In this document: in pieces, positions 11,322-21,954 of the stretch
Position numbering within the stretch: the stretch's first letter is position 1
How the letters are laid out: every line of letters begins with the position of its first letter
Source: Liolophura sinensis
Taxonomy: Eukaryota > Mollusca > Polyplacophora > Chitonida > Chitonidae
Length of the DNA stretch: 64,000 bases
Assembly: GCF_032854445.1 (NCBI RefSeq)
Contig: NC_088307.1
Location: 3,102,001 to 3,166,000, forward strand
Reading direction: 5' to 3'
Notes under the pieces: model-generated
The model's database searches: none
Told to the model about the DNA's origin: nothing
The model's input: the letters and a program-made list of their open reading frames with translations, nothing else
Program-made: the position numbers and the translations under genes

Positions 11322-12499
11322 AAAATGTAATACTTCGGGTGTAATTCAGAAGCAAATGCTTGTAGAGAACTGGAATTTGCGTCTGGTCATGTAGACAAAC
11401 TTCTATTTGTATTTTTTGCATATGATTTTTTTCCTCACTTGTCATATTCGTCCACTTTTAACTGATATTTTTATAATCAAAGGAATCGCGTCTGCCTGGA
11501 GTAAACCGCCAGTCTTGGGCCTTTCTTCACCGGCAAACTGTGTGAAACCATGCTGTTGGGAAATAGCGTGTCGGCAGAGACGTCATGTAACATTATAACA
11601 AATTGCCTAGGTCGATTGTCGTTTACCACCAATATCAATCCGTCCTGCAACAAAGGAGGCACATTACACTTACATGTACTCTCAGGACTCCTTCGTCGTT
11701 ATATGACTGAAAAATTGTTAAGTACGACGTTAAACCCTAATCACTCAGTCACGTACTTTTTGTGAAATTAAGCTACTTATGCTATTGCCAAATAATAGCG
11801 AAAATTTGACTGGATTTACCACACATCCCCGGTAACACGACTGTCACCGGGGAGAAGTTGTTTGGCACAGCGTTTAACACGACATGTTGTAGCTGTCAGA
11901 GGCCATGATACCTCTTCATGGAGAAAGTATTGTTTACCTTCTTGCCTTAATCATATAAGAGAAGTTGTTCGGCACGGCGTTATAAATCACCAGGTGGTGA
12001 TAATCTAAACGGCCATTGATGCACATCCAAACTAGAGCTGTTAGCTATCAAGGCAAGTCTTAGTGCAGAAATGCTTGTCTGTCTTATCCTGTCTTGGCCA
12101 CGTGAGAAGCGATAATCGACTGTCAAGGCCCCATTTAATGCTGACTAGCAGCACGCGACTGTCTCACAGGCACTCATTATGCCACTCTTTTATAACAACA
12201 CAAACGAAGCTTACATCTCTACAATTGATGGCATTTCGCTGCCTGGTAACAGCCAGAATGGCACGCCACCTGTCGGCAAGTGTTGGCAGTAATGCGTTAC
12301 GTGACATTGTTGCCACAATTCGTTGTTAGCGGTTCATGTGCGGAAAACTCAGCTCTCGTCGTAGCCAGGCATTTTTAAGGATCAAAGGCAATCATTTAGA
12401 AAAAAGTCATTACCGCCGGTAAAATGAGTATTACTCAGTTCTGTTACCTCACTTTTGTAGTCCCACATTTTCAAACATAATTGCATGCTTTGTTAATTT
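11322..12499. other. Unique DNA with SINE tail and a short hairpin
   Basis: Contains a SINE fragment (11,640-11,752), a perfect 7-bp-stem hairpin at 11,827-11,852 (CCCCGGT / ACCGGGG), and a repeated phrase 'gagaagttgtt.ggcac.gcg' about 107 bp apart (11,853 and 11,959). A short match to family Z occurs at 12,268-12,300. No gene supported. Confidence 0.5.
11640..11752 (+). mobile_element. SINE 3' fragment (gtgag-tail family)
   Basis: Reads 'tcctgcaacaaaggaggcac', 'cctt.gtcgttatatgact' and 'aagtacgacgttaaacc', ending at 'tcactcagtcac': the 3' half of the same SINE as at 49,183-49,543, in + orientation, 5' truncated. Confidence 0.75.
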
Positions 12500-12720
12500 G
12501 TTGTCAAGTGCTTTACCCGGCTGTGACGTAGAAGCAGTTTTGTCCGTGAAATTTCTCGAATTTTTTCAGCAGCACAGTATCGCGAGGCCAGTGTTTCCGT
12601 GATGCAATGATACACTTACGTGAATTATTTACGTGATTTAGCTGTTCGGCAGAATCATACCAGACAAAGGCCGAATCATACCAGACAAAGGCAATCAACA
12701 GCGCCATTGAGGGACACTGT
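12500..12720 (+). repeat. Dispersed repeat family S
   Basis: Reverse complement recurs at 25,020-25,460 (shared 'ccagacaaaggcaatcaaca' with few changes, then 'gcgccattgagggaca', and 'acgtag...cagttttgtccg'). This copy has a local 20-bp direct duplication, 'gaatcataccagacaaaggc', at about 12,650-12,690. No coding capacity. Confidence 0.65.
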
Positions 12721-12870
12721 TGATGATGTACCTGCTAATCCATATTGATGAGGCCTTAGATCTTCAATGTTATTTTGTCTCATGGAGATGAAACATACTG
12801 ATACTCTCATCGATAAATATGCACAATGTTGTTATTAGCTTGTGTGGACATTATAATATTTCCAATCACT

Positions 12871-13062
12871 TGTTTATTGATTTATCTGGATGGTGTATTC
12901 AAGGATATTTCACTTATACCATGGCGGCCAGACCTTCCCGCTTATGACCTGAGAGGAAGATAGCATGAGCTGGTCTTGAAGTCAGAGCGACCGCATTAGT
13001 AAGAGGCTTCTAGGCCATTGTGCCGTGCTGGCGTGCTAACTCCCTCCACTACGGAGGCCCCC
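12871..13062 (-). mobile_element. Internally deleted SINE
   Basis: Tail 'ggtgtattcaaggatatttc' and tRNA-like head are present, but the central 'ggtttcctcccaccataat' domain is missing. Flanked by imperfect direct repeats TTATAATATT (about 12,851) and TTATGATATT (about 13,067), so the deletion or template change did not prevent recognition of the insertion. Confidence 0.7.
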
Positions 13063-14185
13063 TGTTATGATATTAAAGTATGATGGAAATTCCTAGGATT
13101 GCATTAAACTGATAAATAAATGGGGGAAAAAAATCTAAATTAACAAGTGATTGTGTGTACAGGTAATATTCCAGTCATATTGTGGCTACTGGACTTAATA
13201 CCGTTAATAATTTGTTCATTGTTTTATTTATAAGATTGATGTTTAATGCCGTACTCAAGAATTTTTCACTTATACAATCGCCGTCATTTGTATGTGTGGT
13301 GGAAACCGTAGTGCTCCTCGTAAACCACTTATGTTTGGCAGTCAACAGATGAACTTTCTCACGTAAAGTACAGATATGTATACAAGACTGGTGGAGATGA
13401 CTGATCGTCAACGAAAGTTAGACTGCTCGAACGGTCACATGAACGTGCAGCTGAGTTTCACCAGGGTAATGTCTTTTCTCACGTTTCAGTTTAAGAACCT
13501 AACAATTGACACAGGTTTCCAATGACTTCAGCTGCGCGTTCTCTAGTTCTGGAGAAATGAAGATGCAGAGTCGAATTAGATCTGTCGATGGTTAGACATC
13601 TGGGTTTCAGCAGAGAGTGGATCAGGTACAGTAAAGAGCAGAGGTCTCCACCCGTAAAAAGTTCCTGGAGCGGGTTTTAAATATCACTTAAATAAATAAT
13701 ATTGATAACAAGGAAAACAAGGGAAAATAACAAAAACAGTGTAAAAAAGAAGTACATTGGACATTTTATATCTCCTTCCAAGTAGAGTTTTGAACACTAA
13801 ATACTAAATGTACAGAAAACATATGTAAGTTTGAGTAAGAAACGTAAACATGTTTGTCTGGTAATGCGACTACTTCCGCACTACATTTTCAAACTACATG
13901 TAGTTAGTAGGTTTTGCCGCTTACAACACCGCCTTAAAGGCATTTTTGACCGGGTTATTAAACTTGGATGGCGATAAAAATGCTGTGCGCATAGCTTTGG
14001 GTCGGCACAGATGGTTGCCTTCATTTTGAATAGAGTCTCTTGTCTAATTCTCATTACTTCAGGTAGACAACAGCGGCCATACATGGTGTAAGTGTGAAAT
14101 GGCCGATTGTGGAGATCGATACACTCTTTGACGGCAGATGTCACTAACGGTATAATAGGTGCGTTACAATTCCCTAGAAAATATT

Positions 14186-15642
14186 GGGTGTATAACGACT
14201 GAGTGCGGACACGGACAGCTTAGCAATTTAGGGTGGAAAACGACTGAGTGCGGACGCTTACAGATTAGCAATGACGGGTGTATAACGAATGAGTGCGGAC
14301 GCTGACAGTTAGCAGTGACGGTGTATAACGACTGAGTGCGGGCGCTGACATCTTAGCAATGACGGTTGTATAACGACTGTATAACGAATGAGTGCGGACG
14401 ATGACAGATTAGCAATTTTAGGTGTATAACGACAGAGTGTGGACGCTGACAGATTAGCAATGGCGGGTGTAAAACGACTGAGTGCGAACGCTAACAGCAA
14501 TTTTGGGTGTATAACGACTGAGTGCTGAAGCTTACAGCTTAGCAATGACGTTTGTATAACGACTGAGTGCAGAAGCTGACAGATTAGCAATGACGGGTGT
14601 ATAAAAACTGAGTACGGACGCTGACAGTTTAGCAATGACGGATGTATAACGACTGAGTACGGAGGCTTGACAGATTAGCAATGACGGATGTATAACGACT
14701 GAGTGCAGAAGCTGACAGATTAGCAATGATTATAACGACTGAATGCGGAGGTTGACAGCTTATCAATTTCGGGTGTAAAACGACTGAGTGCGAACGCTAA
14801 CAGCAATTTTGGGTGTATAACGACTGAGTGCGGAGGCTGACAGATTAGCAATGACAGGTGTATAACGACTGAATGCGGACGCTGACGGCAACTTCGAATG
14901 TATAACGATTGAGTGCGGACGCTTATGGCTTTGCAATTTCGGGTGTATAACGCCTGGGGACAGAGACTGAGAGATTAGCAATGACAGGTGTATAACGAAT
15001 GAGTGAGGACGATGACAGATTAGCAATGCCGGGTGTATAACAACAGAGTGCAGAAGCTGACAGATTAGCAATGATTATAACGACTGAATGCGGAGGTTGA
15101 CAGCTTATCAATTTCGGGTGAAAAACGACTGAGTGCGAACGTTAACAGCAATTTTGGGTGTATAACGACTGAGTGCGGACGCTGGCAGATTAGCAATGAC
15201 GGGTGTATAACGACTGAGTGCGGAGGCTGACAGATTAGCAATGACAGGTGTATAACGACTGAATGCGGACGCTGACGGCAACTTCGAATATATAACGATT
15301 GAGTGCGGACGCTTATGGCTTTGCAATTTCGGGTGTATAACACCTGGGGGCAGAGGCTGGCAGATTAGCAATGACGGATGTATAACGACTGAGTGCGGGC
15401 GCTGACAGGTCAGCAATTCCGGGTGTATACCGACTGAGTGCAGAGGCTGACAGATTAGCAATTTCGGGTGTATAAAGATTGAGGGCAGGGGCTGACAGCT
15501 TAGCAATGACAAGTGTATAACGACTGAGTGCAGACGCTGACACATTAGCAATGACAAGTGTATAACGACTGACTGCAGACGCTGACATCTTAGCAGTGTC
15601 GAGTGTATATAACCTATTGGGTGCGGACGCTGACAGCTTATC
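14186..15642. repeat. 45-bp satellite, about 32 copies, with higher-order repeat
   Basis: Unit GTGTATAACGACTGAGTGCG plus GACGCTGACAGATTAGCAAT plus GACGG, with shortened variants. A block at about 14,716-14,990 is repeated at about 15,064-15,350 with the same ordered set of odd variants (a unit beginning 'caatgattataacgactga', a 'gctaacagcaattttgg' short unit, a 'gacggcaacttcgaat' unit, an 'acgcctggggacagag' unit), i.e. a higher-order period near 350 bp. Minus-strand open frames of up to 149 codons reflect the stop-poor unit. Confidence 0.95.
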
Positions 15643-15867
15643 TATTTAGGCTCTCTCAGGGTTGTGGTCAGGCTGATGGACGTCATTATACTGAGCATTT
15701 TATCTAAAAGGACGTTTGACTGACCACACTTGGAGTTTGTCCATAATCAACAGGAAACTGTCACACGCACTGAATCTGGGGAAGGATGTCACTGTGAAGT
15801 AGATGCGTCTGCTGACATATCTCCTACTGAGCTTACGTTAACATGATTACATATACGCATTTGTGTG

Positions 15868-16195
15868 TGCTTTGGGGTGTTACCTCGAATTTAACAATTT
15901 TTGACATGATGTAACAAAATATGACGACGAGGAGCCGTTAGGTGAGTGTGTGCACACTGTTTCATCTTGTGGCCTGGCGAGTGATGACCCCTCACCCAGT
16001 CAGATCATACCGATACCGGGCCAACCAGTTCGGTTTTTTTTTTTTTTTTTTTTTGCTCTAGCGTCTCAGTAGTGAGCGCCAACCGAGGCAACAAAAATAG
16101 CGTTTTCTTTAAATGTTTGGTGTGTCCCGACCCGGATTTGACCGCAGGTCTCTCGACTTCGAGACAGACGCTCTAACCATTAAAATGATCACAAG
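15868..16195 (-). mobile_element. SINE (gtgag-tail family), diverged
   Basis: 'tttaacaatttttgacatga', 'tatgacgacgaggagc', 'ccagtcagatcataccgata' and 'tcccgacccggatttgaccg' follow the order of this SINE family in reverse orientation. It carries a run of 21 T at about 16,034-16,054. Confidence 0.7.
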
Positions 16196-16330
16196 AGAAA
16201 CATTGTCCAATGGTGAAATGCACACTTTGTCTTTTGTACAAACCAGAAAGTGATACTGCTTTTAATATCGGAGTCGCCATCAAACAAAAGCATAATCATC
16301 TCTGTTCTTTATACGTTAGAGAAAAATGGT

Positions 16331-16500
16331 TTTATTTATTTATTTATTTGATTGGTTTTTTACGCCGTACTAACTTATACGACGGCGGCCAGCATTATGG
16401 TGGGTGGAAACTGGGCAGAGTTTCCGTGGGAAACCCACGACCATCCGCAGGTTGCTGGCAGACCTTCCCACTTACGGCCGGAGAGGAAGCCAGCATGGGC
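16331..16500 (-). mobile_element. 5'-truncated SINE with 12-bp TSD
   Basis: Direct repeats GAGAAAAATGGT at 16,319-16,330 and 16,501-16,512 flank the 3' two-thirds of the major SINE family; the tRNA head is missing. A 118-codon open frame crosses it and is considered spurious. Confidence 0.93.
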
Positions 16501-17235
16501 GAGAAAAATGGTGTGTTCTTGGCTATATTTGATTATGTTGGACCATGGTTTGACTCTGAACTGTAGAAAACCTCGGACAGTACATACTGGTCACTGTGAA
16601 GTGAATGGTTTGATTACGTCATGCGAAAACAATGCTTAGCTCATGAATTCAGCTCTGGCCGTACTGTGACAGCTACAAGAACTATTTATCACAACTTTAT
16701 AGTCCAACTCGGTTAACGGAATCCTAGAGCGTGGAGACGAAGCATTTATGTAAATACGGAATCGATAAGGATTTATCCGCTAACAAGTCTGTAGTGTGGA
16801 TTACTTCACACGCTGTGTGTCCCGGGGGTACGACTTTAAACCGTCTCCAGGGTACGGCTGTAAACCATACTTGAGGTCGTCTGGCCGCCTCTCCACGTGT
16901 CCAGACAGACGGATTAACATTATGAGACAAACAGCTGCTTTGGAATACCTGGAGCTTTGTGTATAATATCTGGGTATAGTATGCTGAGAAACTGGCCACG
17001 ATAGCCAGTTCTTGCTTGGGTCACTGATATTCTGACCCCAAGGGAACAGTAGTGACCTGATGAAGGACATTTAATCAACGAGCGGAGACGACAGACATCC
17101 AGCTAGAATCTGGCTCAATGAGCTTATGCGAAAATCATAACATTAATTACAAAGCATAAGTTATTTGTCTTTTAGTAATGTAGACATGTTCTTACCACTA
17201 CTGTTTTAAGCTACTGACAATTCATCTTGTGAACA

Positions 17236-18300
17236 CATATGCACATACTGTTGGTTCCCATCTACCATATGACGGGTTATAAAATAAGCAACACAGTGAT
17301 ACAAGATAACTGTGTAACGATAGGTAAGCTAGGACAGGAACAACTTTGCAGGCTGTAACACGAGACTGTTCTGTTCCCCCACTGACACATGCTCTACCGA
17401 ATACAATTAAATGTTTATAGGCAAATCCTCAGTCGGGGTAACTGACATAAGTGCTCTGTAGAGGGATGTGTAAGGCAATACGGCAATATTCGTGTCCCCA
17501 TCAACTTTTCATCATGCTTGAGCTACATTTATATCACCTGCTGATAGACCAGGATTACTCTGTCACCCAAATTTGCCTGAATCATAAAGTCCTGGAGGAG
17601 TCAGTGTCACAGCGCAAACAGTCGCTATGTTAACTGGCTTACAGAATAACACATACAGCCGTTATGTGTTTTTCCGTTTTTTAAAATTTGCACAGAATTA
17701 ATCTCACATGAAGGGACAGAATGCACTGCAAACTGATGTCTCATTCTTTTAAATCAACGGAAAAATATACAATCTTGGGGTCTGAAAATACCACAGTGCA
17801 ATTCACAAACACCATGGAATGTGGGTTACCAGTAATCAGCAGTATTTGTCCCATCTCAATGTTTTAGGACCATTTTAAATTCTCTGCAGCTTGCCATGAT
17901 GTTCAAAATGTCTTTGCACAAAAGGTATTATTTGGAAGGTAACCAATCCTAAACAGTCCGGTCCCAGTCCAAAGCGGGTAGTGTTGGTTCTCTTTTGATG
18001 GGGAAACTGTGTAGATGGCTTTCTGAAATGGAAACAAGCAACCGTTACCTGAATTGAAAACTGTAAAGGTCCCAAAACAGGCAGTTTCTGCACTTTATCC
18101 AGTTATTTGCAGTTGTGATATTTATGCATGTATTTGTGGTTCGTGTTGAACGTTGATTTGGAAATTGAAATTGCTATAATTGACTCGTAACGTAATGTAA
18201 AGTTGACGGTTGGCATACGAACATCTGCTTGGAAGCTTAAATTTAATAGCCTTTCATCTGACATATACATTAAGTTAGCGTTTTCTACTCAAGTTAATCG
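17236..18300. other. Unique DNA with family T fragment
   Basis: 17,330-17,480 resembles parts of the tandem duplication at 37.6-37.8 and 39.7-39.8 kb ('caattaaatgtttataggca'). The rest is unassigned. A 72-codon minus-strand frame at 17,875-18,093 has no recognisable domain. Confidence 0.45.
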
Positions 18301-18319
18301 GAGCTCATTCCGCAAAGTC

Positions 18320-18560
18320 TTTGTGTCATGTTGACAGAAGCACACGGCTGTCGGTTGAACACGGCATATCACTTACTGAGAGTTCATATGCACTTTAACT
18401 GCAACTCCTAATCACTTTTCCATGGTTTCAACAGCCGAGCAGATCCTAAAACTTGTTATCCCTTGTTCGGGACACACTCCTCACGTTATAGTAACAATTT
18501 GACACTCCACTGTCAGTGGACGTTTGCAGTAAAACAAAAATACAAAACCACTTGACTGGG
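18320..18560 (+). repeat. Dispersed repeat family Z
   Basis: Shares 'caacagccgagcagatccta', 'cttgttatccctt' and the 'cactcctcacg.ta.agtaac' block with 8,350-8,595, and in inverted form with 20,455-20,635. Confidence 0.6.
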
Positions 18561-18789
18561 CTCGGGGTGGGGGAGGTGTGGGGCAGTTCTTTTTATGTTT
18601 GGAACGCCAAACGACTGGGACTCTAGCTGAAACGTTTGTCAGGTACACCATGAGGGTCGTTTTTTTATAATCCGGGCTCTTCGGTTAGCATCATTTGTAA
18701 ATATGACGGTCGTCGCTGAGTCCAAAAGGACAATACAAAAGTAATGATTACGTCATTTATACTAAAAATGTTCAGTAAAATACACCGGG

Positions 18790-19240
18790 CTCACAGAGTT
18801 TATACATCCGTTCAGCACTCTCAAGGTTACCTTGGACTCAACACCACCGTGGCGGAATGACCGGAGCCTATTAGCGCAAATTCACACGAGGTCAAATTCG
18901 TCCAAAGGGGACAAAAGTGGCAGCTCTATAGGTTATATTTCGGGAAATATTGAAAGGACGGATTTAATATGCTCCATCCCCAGGAGGCATGTAGACTCAT
19001 AACCGGTTAATAAATGTAATGAAGTAGATTAATATTACATTGAGTGTCAACTGCGAGAAGGATTTGGCGATGAGCTCATGGCTGGAGGCGGTGGTTATAT
19101 AACAGTTATGGGACTTGACAACTGATCCGACATGACATATTAGGGTTCCAGTAAAACATAATCACGTGTTGAACAGTAACTGTCTTTGAGAAGAACTGTA
19201 AAATTGAGTGTTTGTATTGCTTCAGGTTATGGGCTGAAGA
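18790..19240 (-). repeat. Dispersed repeat family Q, inverted copy
   Basis: Reverse complement of the 9.7-10.2 kb and 43.9-44.3 kb copies: 'gcggaatgacc', 'ggacaaaagtggcagctcta', 'ggttatatttcgg', 'ataaccggttaataaatgta', 'gggacttgacaactgatccg'. Confidence 0.75.
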
Positions 19241-19794
19241 TAAGAAGAGATTATGGAGACCTGCCTGATGTTGAACTGATGAAGTAACACATTTTTGTGA
19301 GATCGAAAAATTCCCAAAGCAGTTCTCTTTAGTAAGCTCTTTGTGTATTTTACATTACTAAATATATACATTCTGTAACATACAAAATAGAAATCAAGAC
19401 AGCATCAATTTCACAAATGCGGAATGTTCGCTTGTCGAGAAATGTATTTATTGAATGTCATCTTTTTAAATTTGTCATAGAAATCTATCTTTAAGAACCA
19501 TTTCACCAAACCATAACTGTCTGGCATGGCGCCATGTTTGACCCCACGCGTAAGCTCGCACTTTGTTGGCCGAGTGTTAAAATGAGGTCGCGTTATAAAA
19601 ATCTGTTGATACATGTATTGCATGTGGCAGCCAATAAACAATGACTTTAAATCCATCTCAAGTCACACAAATTTACCACCTCGATGCAGATACCGAGGTT
19701 AAAGGCATTAAATGTATACTTTCAAGATACTTGGCTTTATGCACGTAGTAATAATAGTGTTTAACGTTTAAACAAGAGTGAAGTCATTATTTGG
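19241..19794. other. Unique DNA
   Basis: No gene or repeat family supported. Confidence 0.35.
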
Positions 19795-19930
19795 TTCAGT
19801 TATTTAATTCACTGGTGTTTATGGCCCTGCTGAAGAATTTTTCATACGAATACTCGGGGTGCCCAGAATAAACCACCGACATTGGGCAGGTACTTTACAC
19901 CGTTTCTCACTTTCATCAATAACGGACTAA
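19795..19930 (-). repeat. Truncated SINE, facing the next one
   Basis: 'actggtgtttatggccctgc' to 'aaaccaccgacattgggcag' is a diverged SINE 3' part in reverse orientation. It abuts the + strand SINE that follows, making a tail-out inverted pair. Confidence 0.55.
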
Positions 19931-20282
19931 AAGGGCCGTAGCCGAGTGCTTAAGGAGCCTGCTTTTCAATGGGTACGTCACACGAGGCGCAGGCTCAAAC
20001 CTGGCCTTTGACAAGAACGTTATCGATTTTTACGTTCGCGGTGCCTTGTTGACAGCGAGCTATGGACGATGTCCATGTTGCCGTTTCCGAAGTGTGACGT
20101 TCGTTAATGTCCACTTGCCTCTTCCATTACTGTGTGGGAAAGTTTTTCGCTAACTTGCCAAAGATGGGTGGTTTTCCCTGTGGACACTCCGGTTTCTCCC
20201 ACCCATAAAACTTACAGTCATTGTATAAATGAAATATTCTTCAGTATCACATTAAACAATAATGAAATAAATAAATAACTGA
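19931..20282 (+). mobile_element. tRNA-Leu-like SINE
   Basis: Head GGGCCGTAGCCGAGTGCTTA resembles a leucine tRNA 5' half (A box TAGCCGAGTGC). After a long variable region comes GGCTCAAACCTGG (B-box-like). The body ('ggtttctcccacccataaaa') and tail ('atgaaatattcttcagtatc', then 'acattaaacaataatg', (AAAT)n) are homologous to the tails of the other SINE families. Pol III boxes are in the expected positions; no coding capacity. Confidence 0.8.
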
Positions 20283-20289
20283 AAGCATC

Positions 20290-20380
20290 AAGAAAAATAT
20301 AGTCATAGCTGGACTCGAATCTGAAACCCTCGTCAGTCAGCCGGAGAGACGGCAAGAGGCTTTGATCCATTTTTCCATTT
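20290..20380 (-). repeat. SINE head fragment
   Basis: 'agctggactcgaatctgaaa' is the complement of a B box (TTCAGATTCGAGTCCAGC), followed by an 'agaggctt' segment as in the main SINE. Tail absent. Confidence 0.45.
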
Positions 20381-20454
20381 TACGTATTTGGTCATGAGGA
20401 TTCAAACAGAAAAAGAAATTGATTTCCCCACCGTCAAGTGCATTTTTGTTTCTG

Positions 20455-20635
20455 TGTTACCGCCGGCATCCGCCGACAAGTGGTGTGACACTCAAAGTGA
20501 AGCTTGAAGAGTACATCGTAAATAAAGGATAAAAAGTTTTATGATCTCCTCGGCTGTTCACACCATGCACAGGAGAGTGTTTGTGAATTGCAATAAACGT
20601 CATTGCGGACTCTAAGAACGGGATCCACAGTTGTT
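20455..20635 (-). repeat. Dispersed repeat family Z, inverted copy
   Basis: 'gatctcctcggctgtt', 'ggataaaaagttttat' and 'catccgccgacaagtggtgt' are the reverse complement of 8,350-8,595. Confidence 0.6.
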
Positions 20636-20639
20636 CACC

Positions 20640-21954
20640 TACGGCCGAGTGGGTCTGTCAACATTAAGTAGAACGTAACAGAATGGATTCCACGTGAAAG
20701 AAAACTGTACATGAAGAATAAGTCAGGTAAAAGAGCTTAGAAACAGACTTTCGTTTACGAGCCGTCAACCATAATGGGCGTCCCTAGTCAAGAGTCGGAG
20801 ACTAATTTCCAAAAACAACGTTCACCACAAACCACCTCAGAGCTAAGAAAGTATATAAAGTAAAAACTAGGAAGAACTCGTGTAAATAGAAGTGATCAAC
20901 GATGACGAAAAGTCGTAAAGAATGTTCTGATGGTTAAATGAAATCACCATCCAAATTGTGTACCTTGCCAGGTCATCAGTACCGTACAGTTTTTAATCAA
21001 AATATGCATTTCCGCTACGTTTTCGACTGCAACACTGTCCAGGAAGATAGTTCCATTTGTTTTCTTCTTTGCTTGAACATGTTGTGAACAATGACGTCAT
21101 GTTAGGTTTTTGACACTTAATAAGCACAGACTGCTTGACTTCTGCATGGAAAATGCGTACACAAATAAATTTCTAGAAAAAAAAACTAAACTATTTTTCT
21201 GGGCAGTGATTAACACTCTTTCAACTGGCATATAGTTGATTTCAGGGTTTTTTGCGTTTAACGTTTAAAGTCAAGTGAAAAATAAGCATAAAATTCTCCA
21301 TTTAGACCTCAGTGTTTAATGTATGTGTTTAATCGATAAACAGTATGATTATTAACTGGTGCAGCACAGATTATGCTGTTTAAAATAAGCTCAGACCTGT
21401 TCATGTACTGAAGCAGTCACATCGGAGTTGAGAACCTACTGTATACGCCAGCTGTAGAAGTTACAAAGTTTACTTGTCGAGCCGGATCACTGGGCAACAT
21501 GCGGGCATGCCACCCTAAAATGTTTTACTGTGGTCATCCAATATCTTTGTTATAATCCGATACCACGAATTTTTCATTTTAGCTCAATATATCAAATTAA
21601 AACATGTCATTTTAGAACGAAATCACATACAATCCTGGGACGGGAACTGAACATTTGAAGCAATTACAGAAAAAAACAACATCAGAAAATCTGTATATAT
21701 TCAATTCCCTGAACATGAGCATCAGCCATTTTAAACACCGTCAGCACTTACCACCAGTCATAGACAGAAGGATATCCCTTTACCGTGCTAAATAATAGCT
21801 AAACTATGTTGGCATTGCTTTTATGGCACAAAAGCGATTATCAATATCTTCTGTATTGCCCACCTTACAAAGTAGATATTTGCAGACACAGAAAATCTAT
21901 AAAAAAGCAAAACAAACTGAGGTATTTATAGATAACGTGTTCAGTAGTTTACTA
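20640..21954. other. Unique DNA, no gene seen
   Basis: About 1.3 kb of AT-rich sequence with no repeat, RNA or coding signal I could support. Confidence 0.4.

Larger units (their letters stand above)
13140..17235 (+). repeat. Composite repeat X-Y, copy B, with satellite
   Basis: X half 13,140-14,185 aligns with 5,350-6,770 ('cagtcatattgtggctactg', 'gagcgggttttaaatatcac', 'gttagtaggttttgc', 'gaaatggccgatt'). Y half about 16,510-17,235 aligns with 6,960-8,230 ('tagtccaactcggttaacgg', 'tacggaatcgataaggattt', 'agcggagacgacagacatcc'). Between them lie the 45-bp satellite, a SINE at 15,868-16,195 and a truncated SINE at 16,331-16,500. An old embedded SINE occupies about 13,217-13,450. No gene found. 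Confidence 0.75.

Noticed and set aside
14186-15642. CRISPR-like regular repeats
   Set aside because: The 45-bp units are directly contiguous with no unique spacers, and the genome is eukaryotic.
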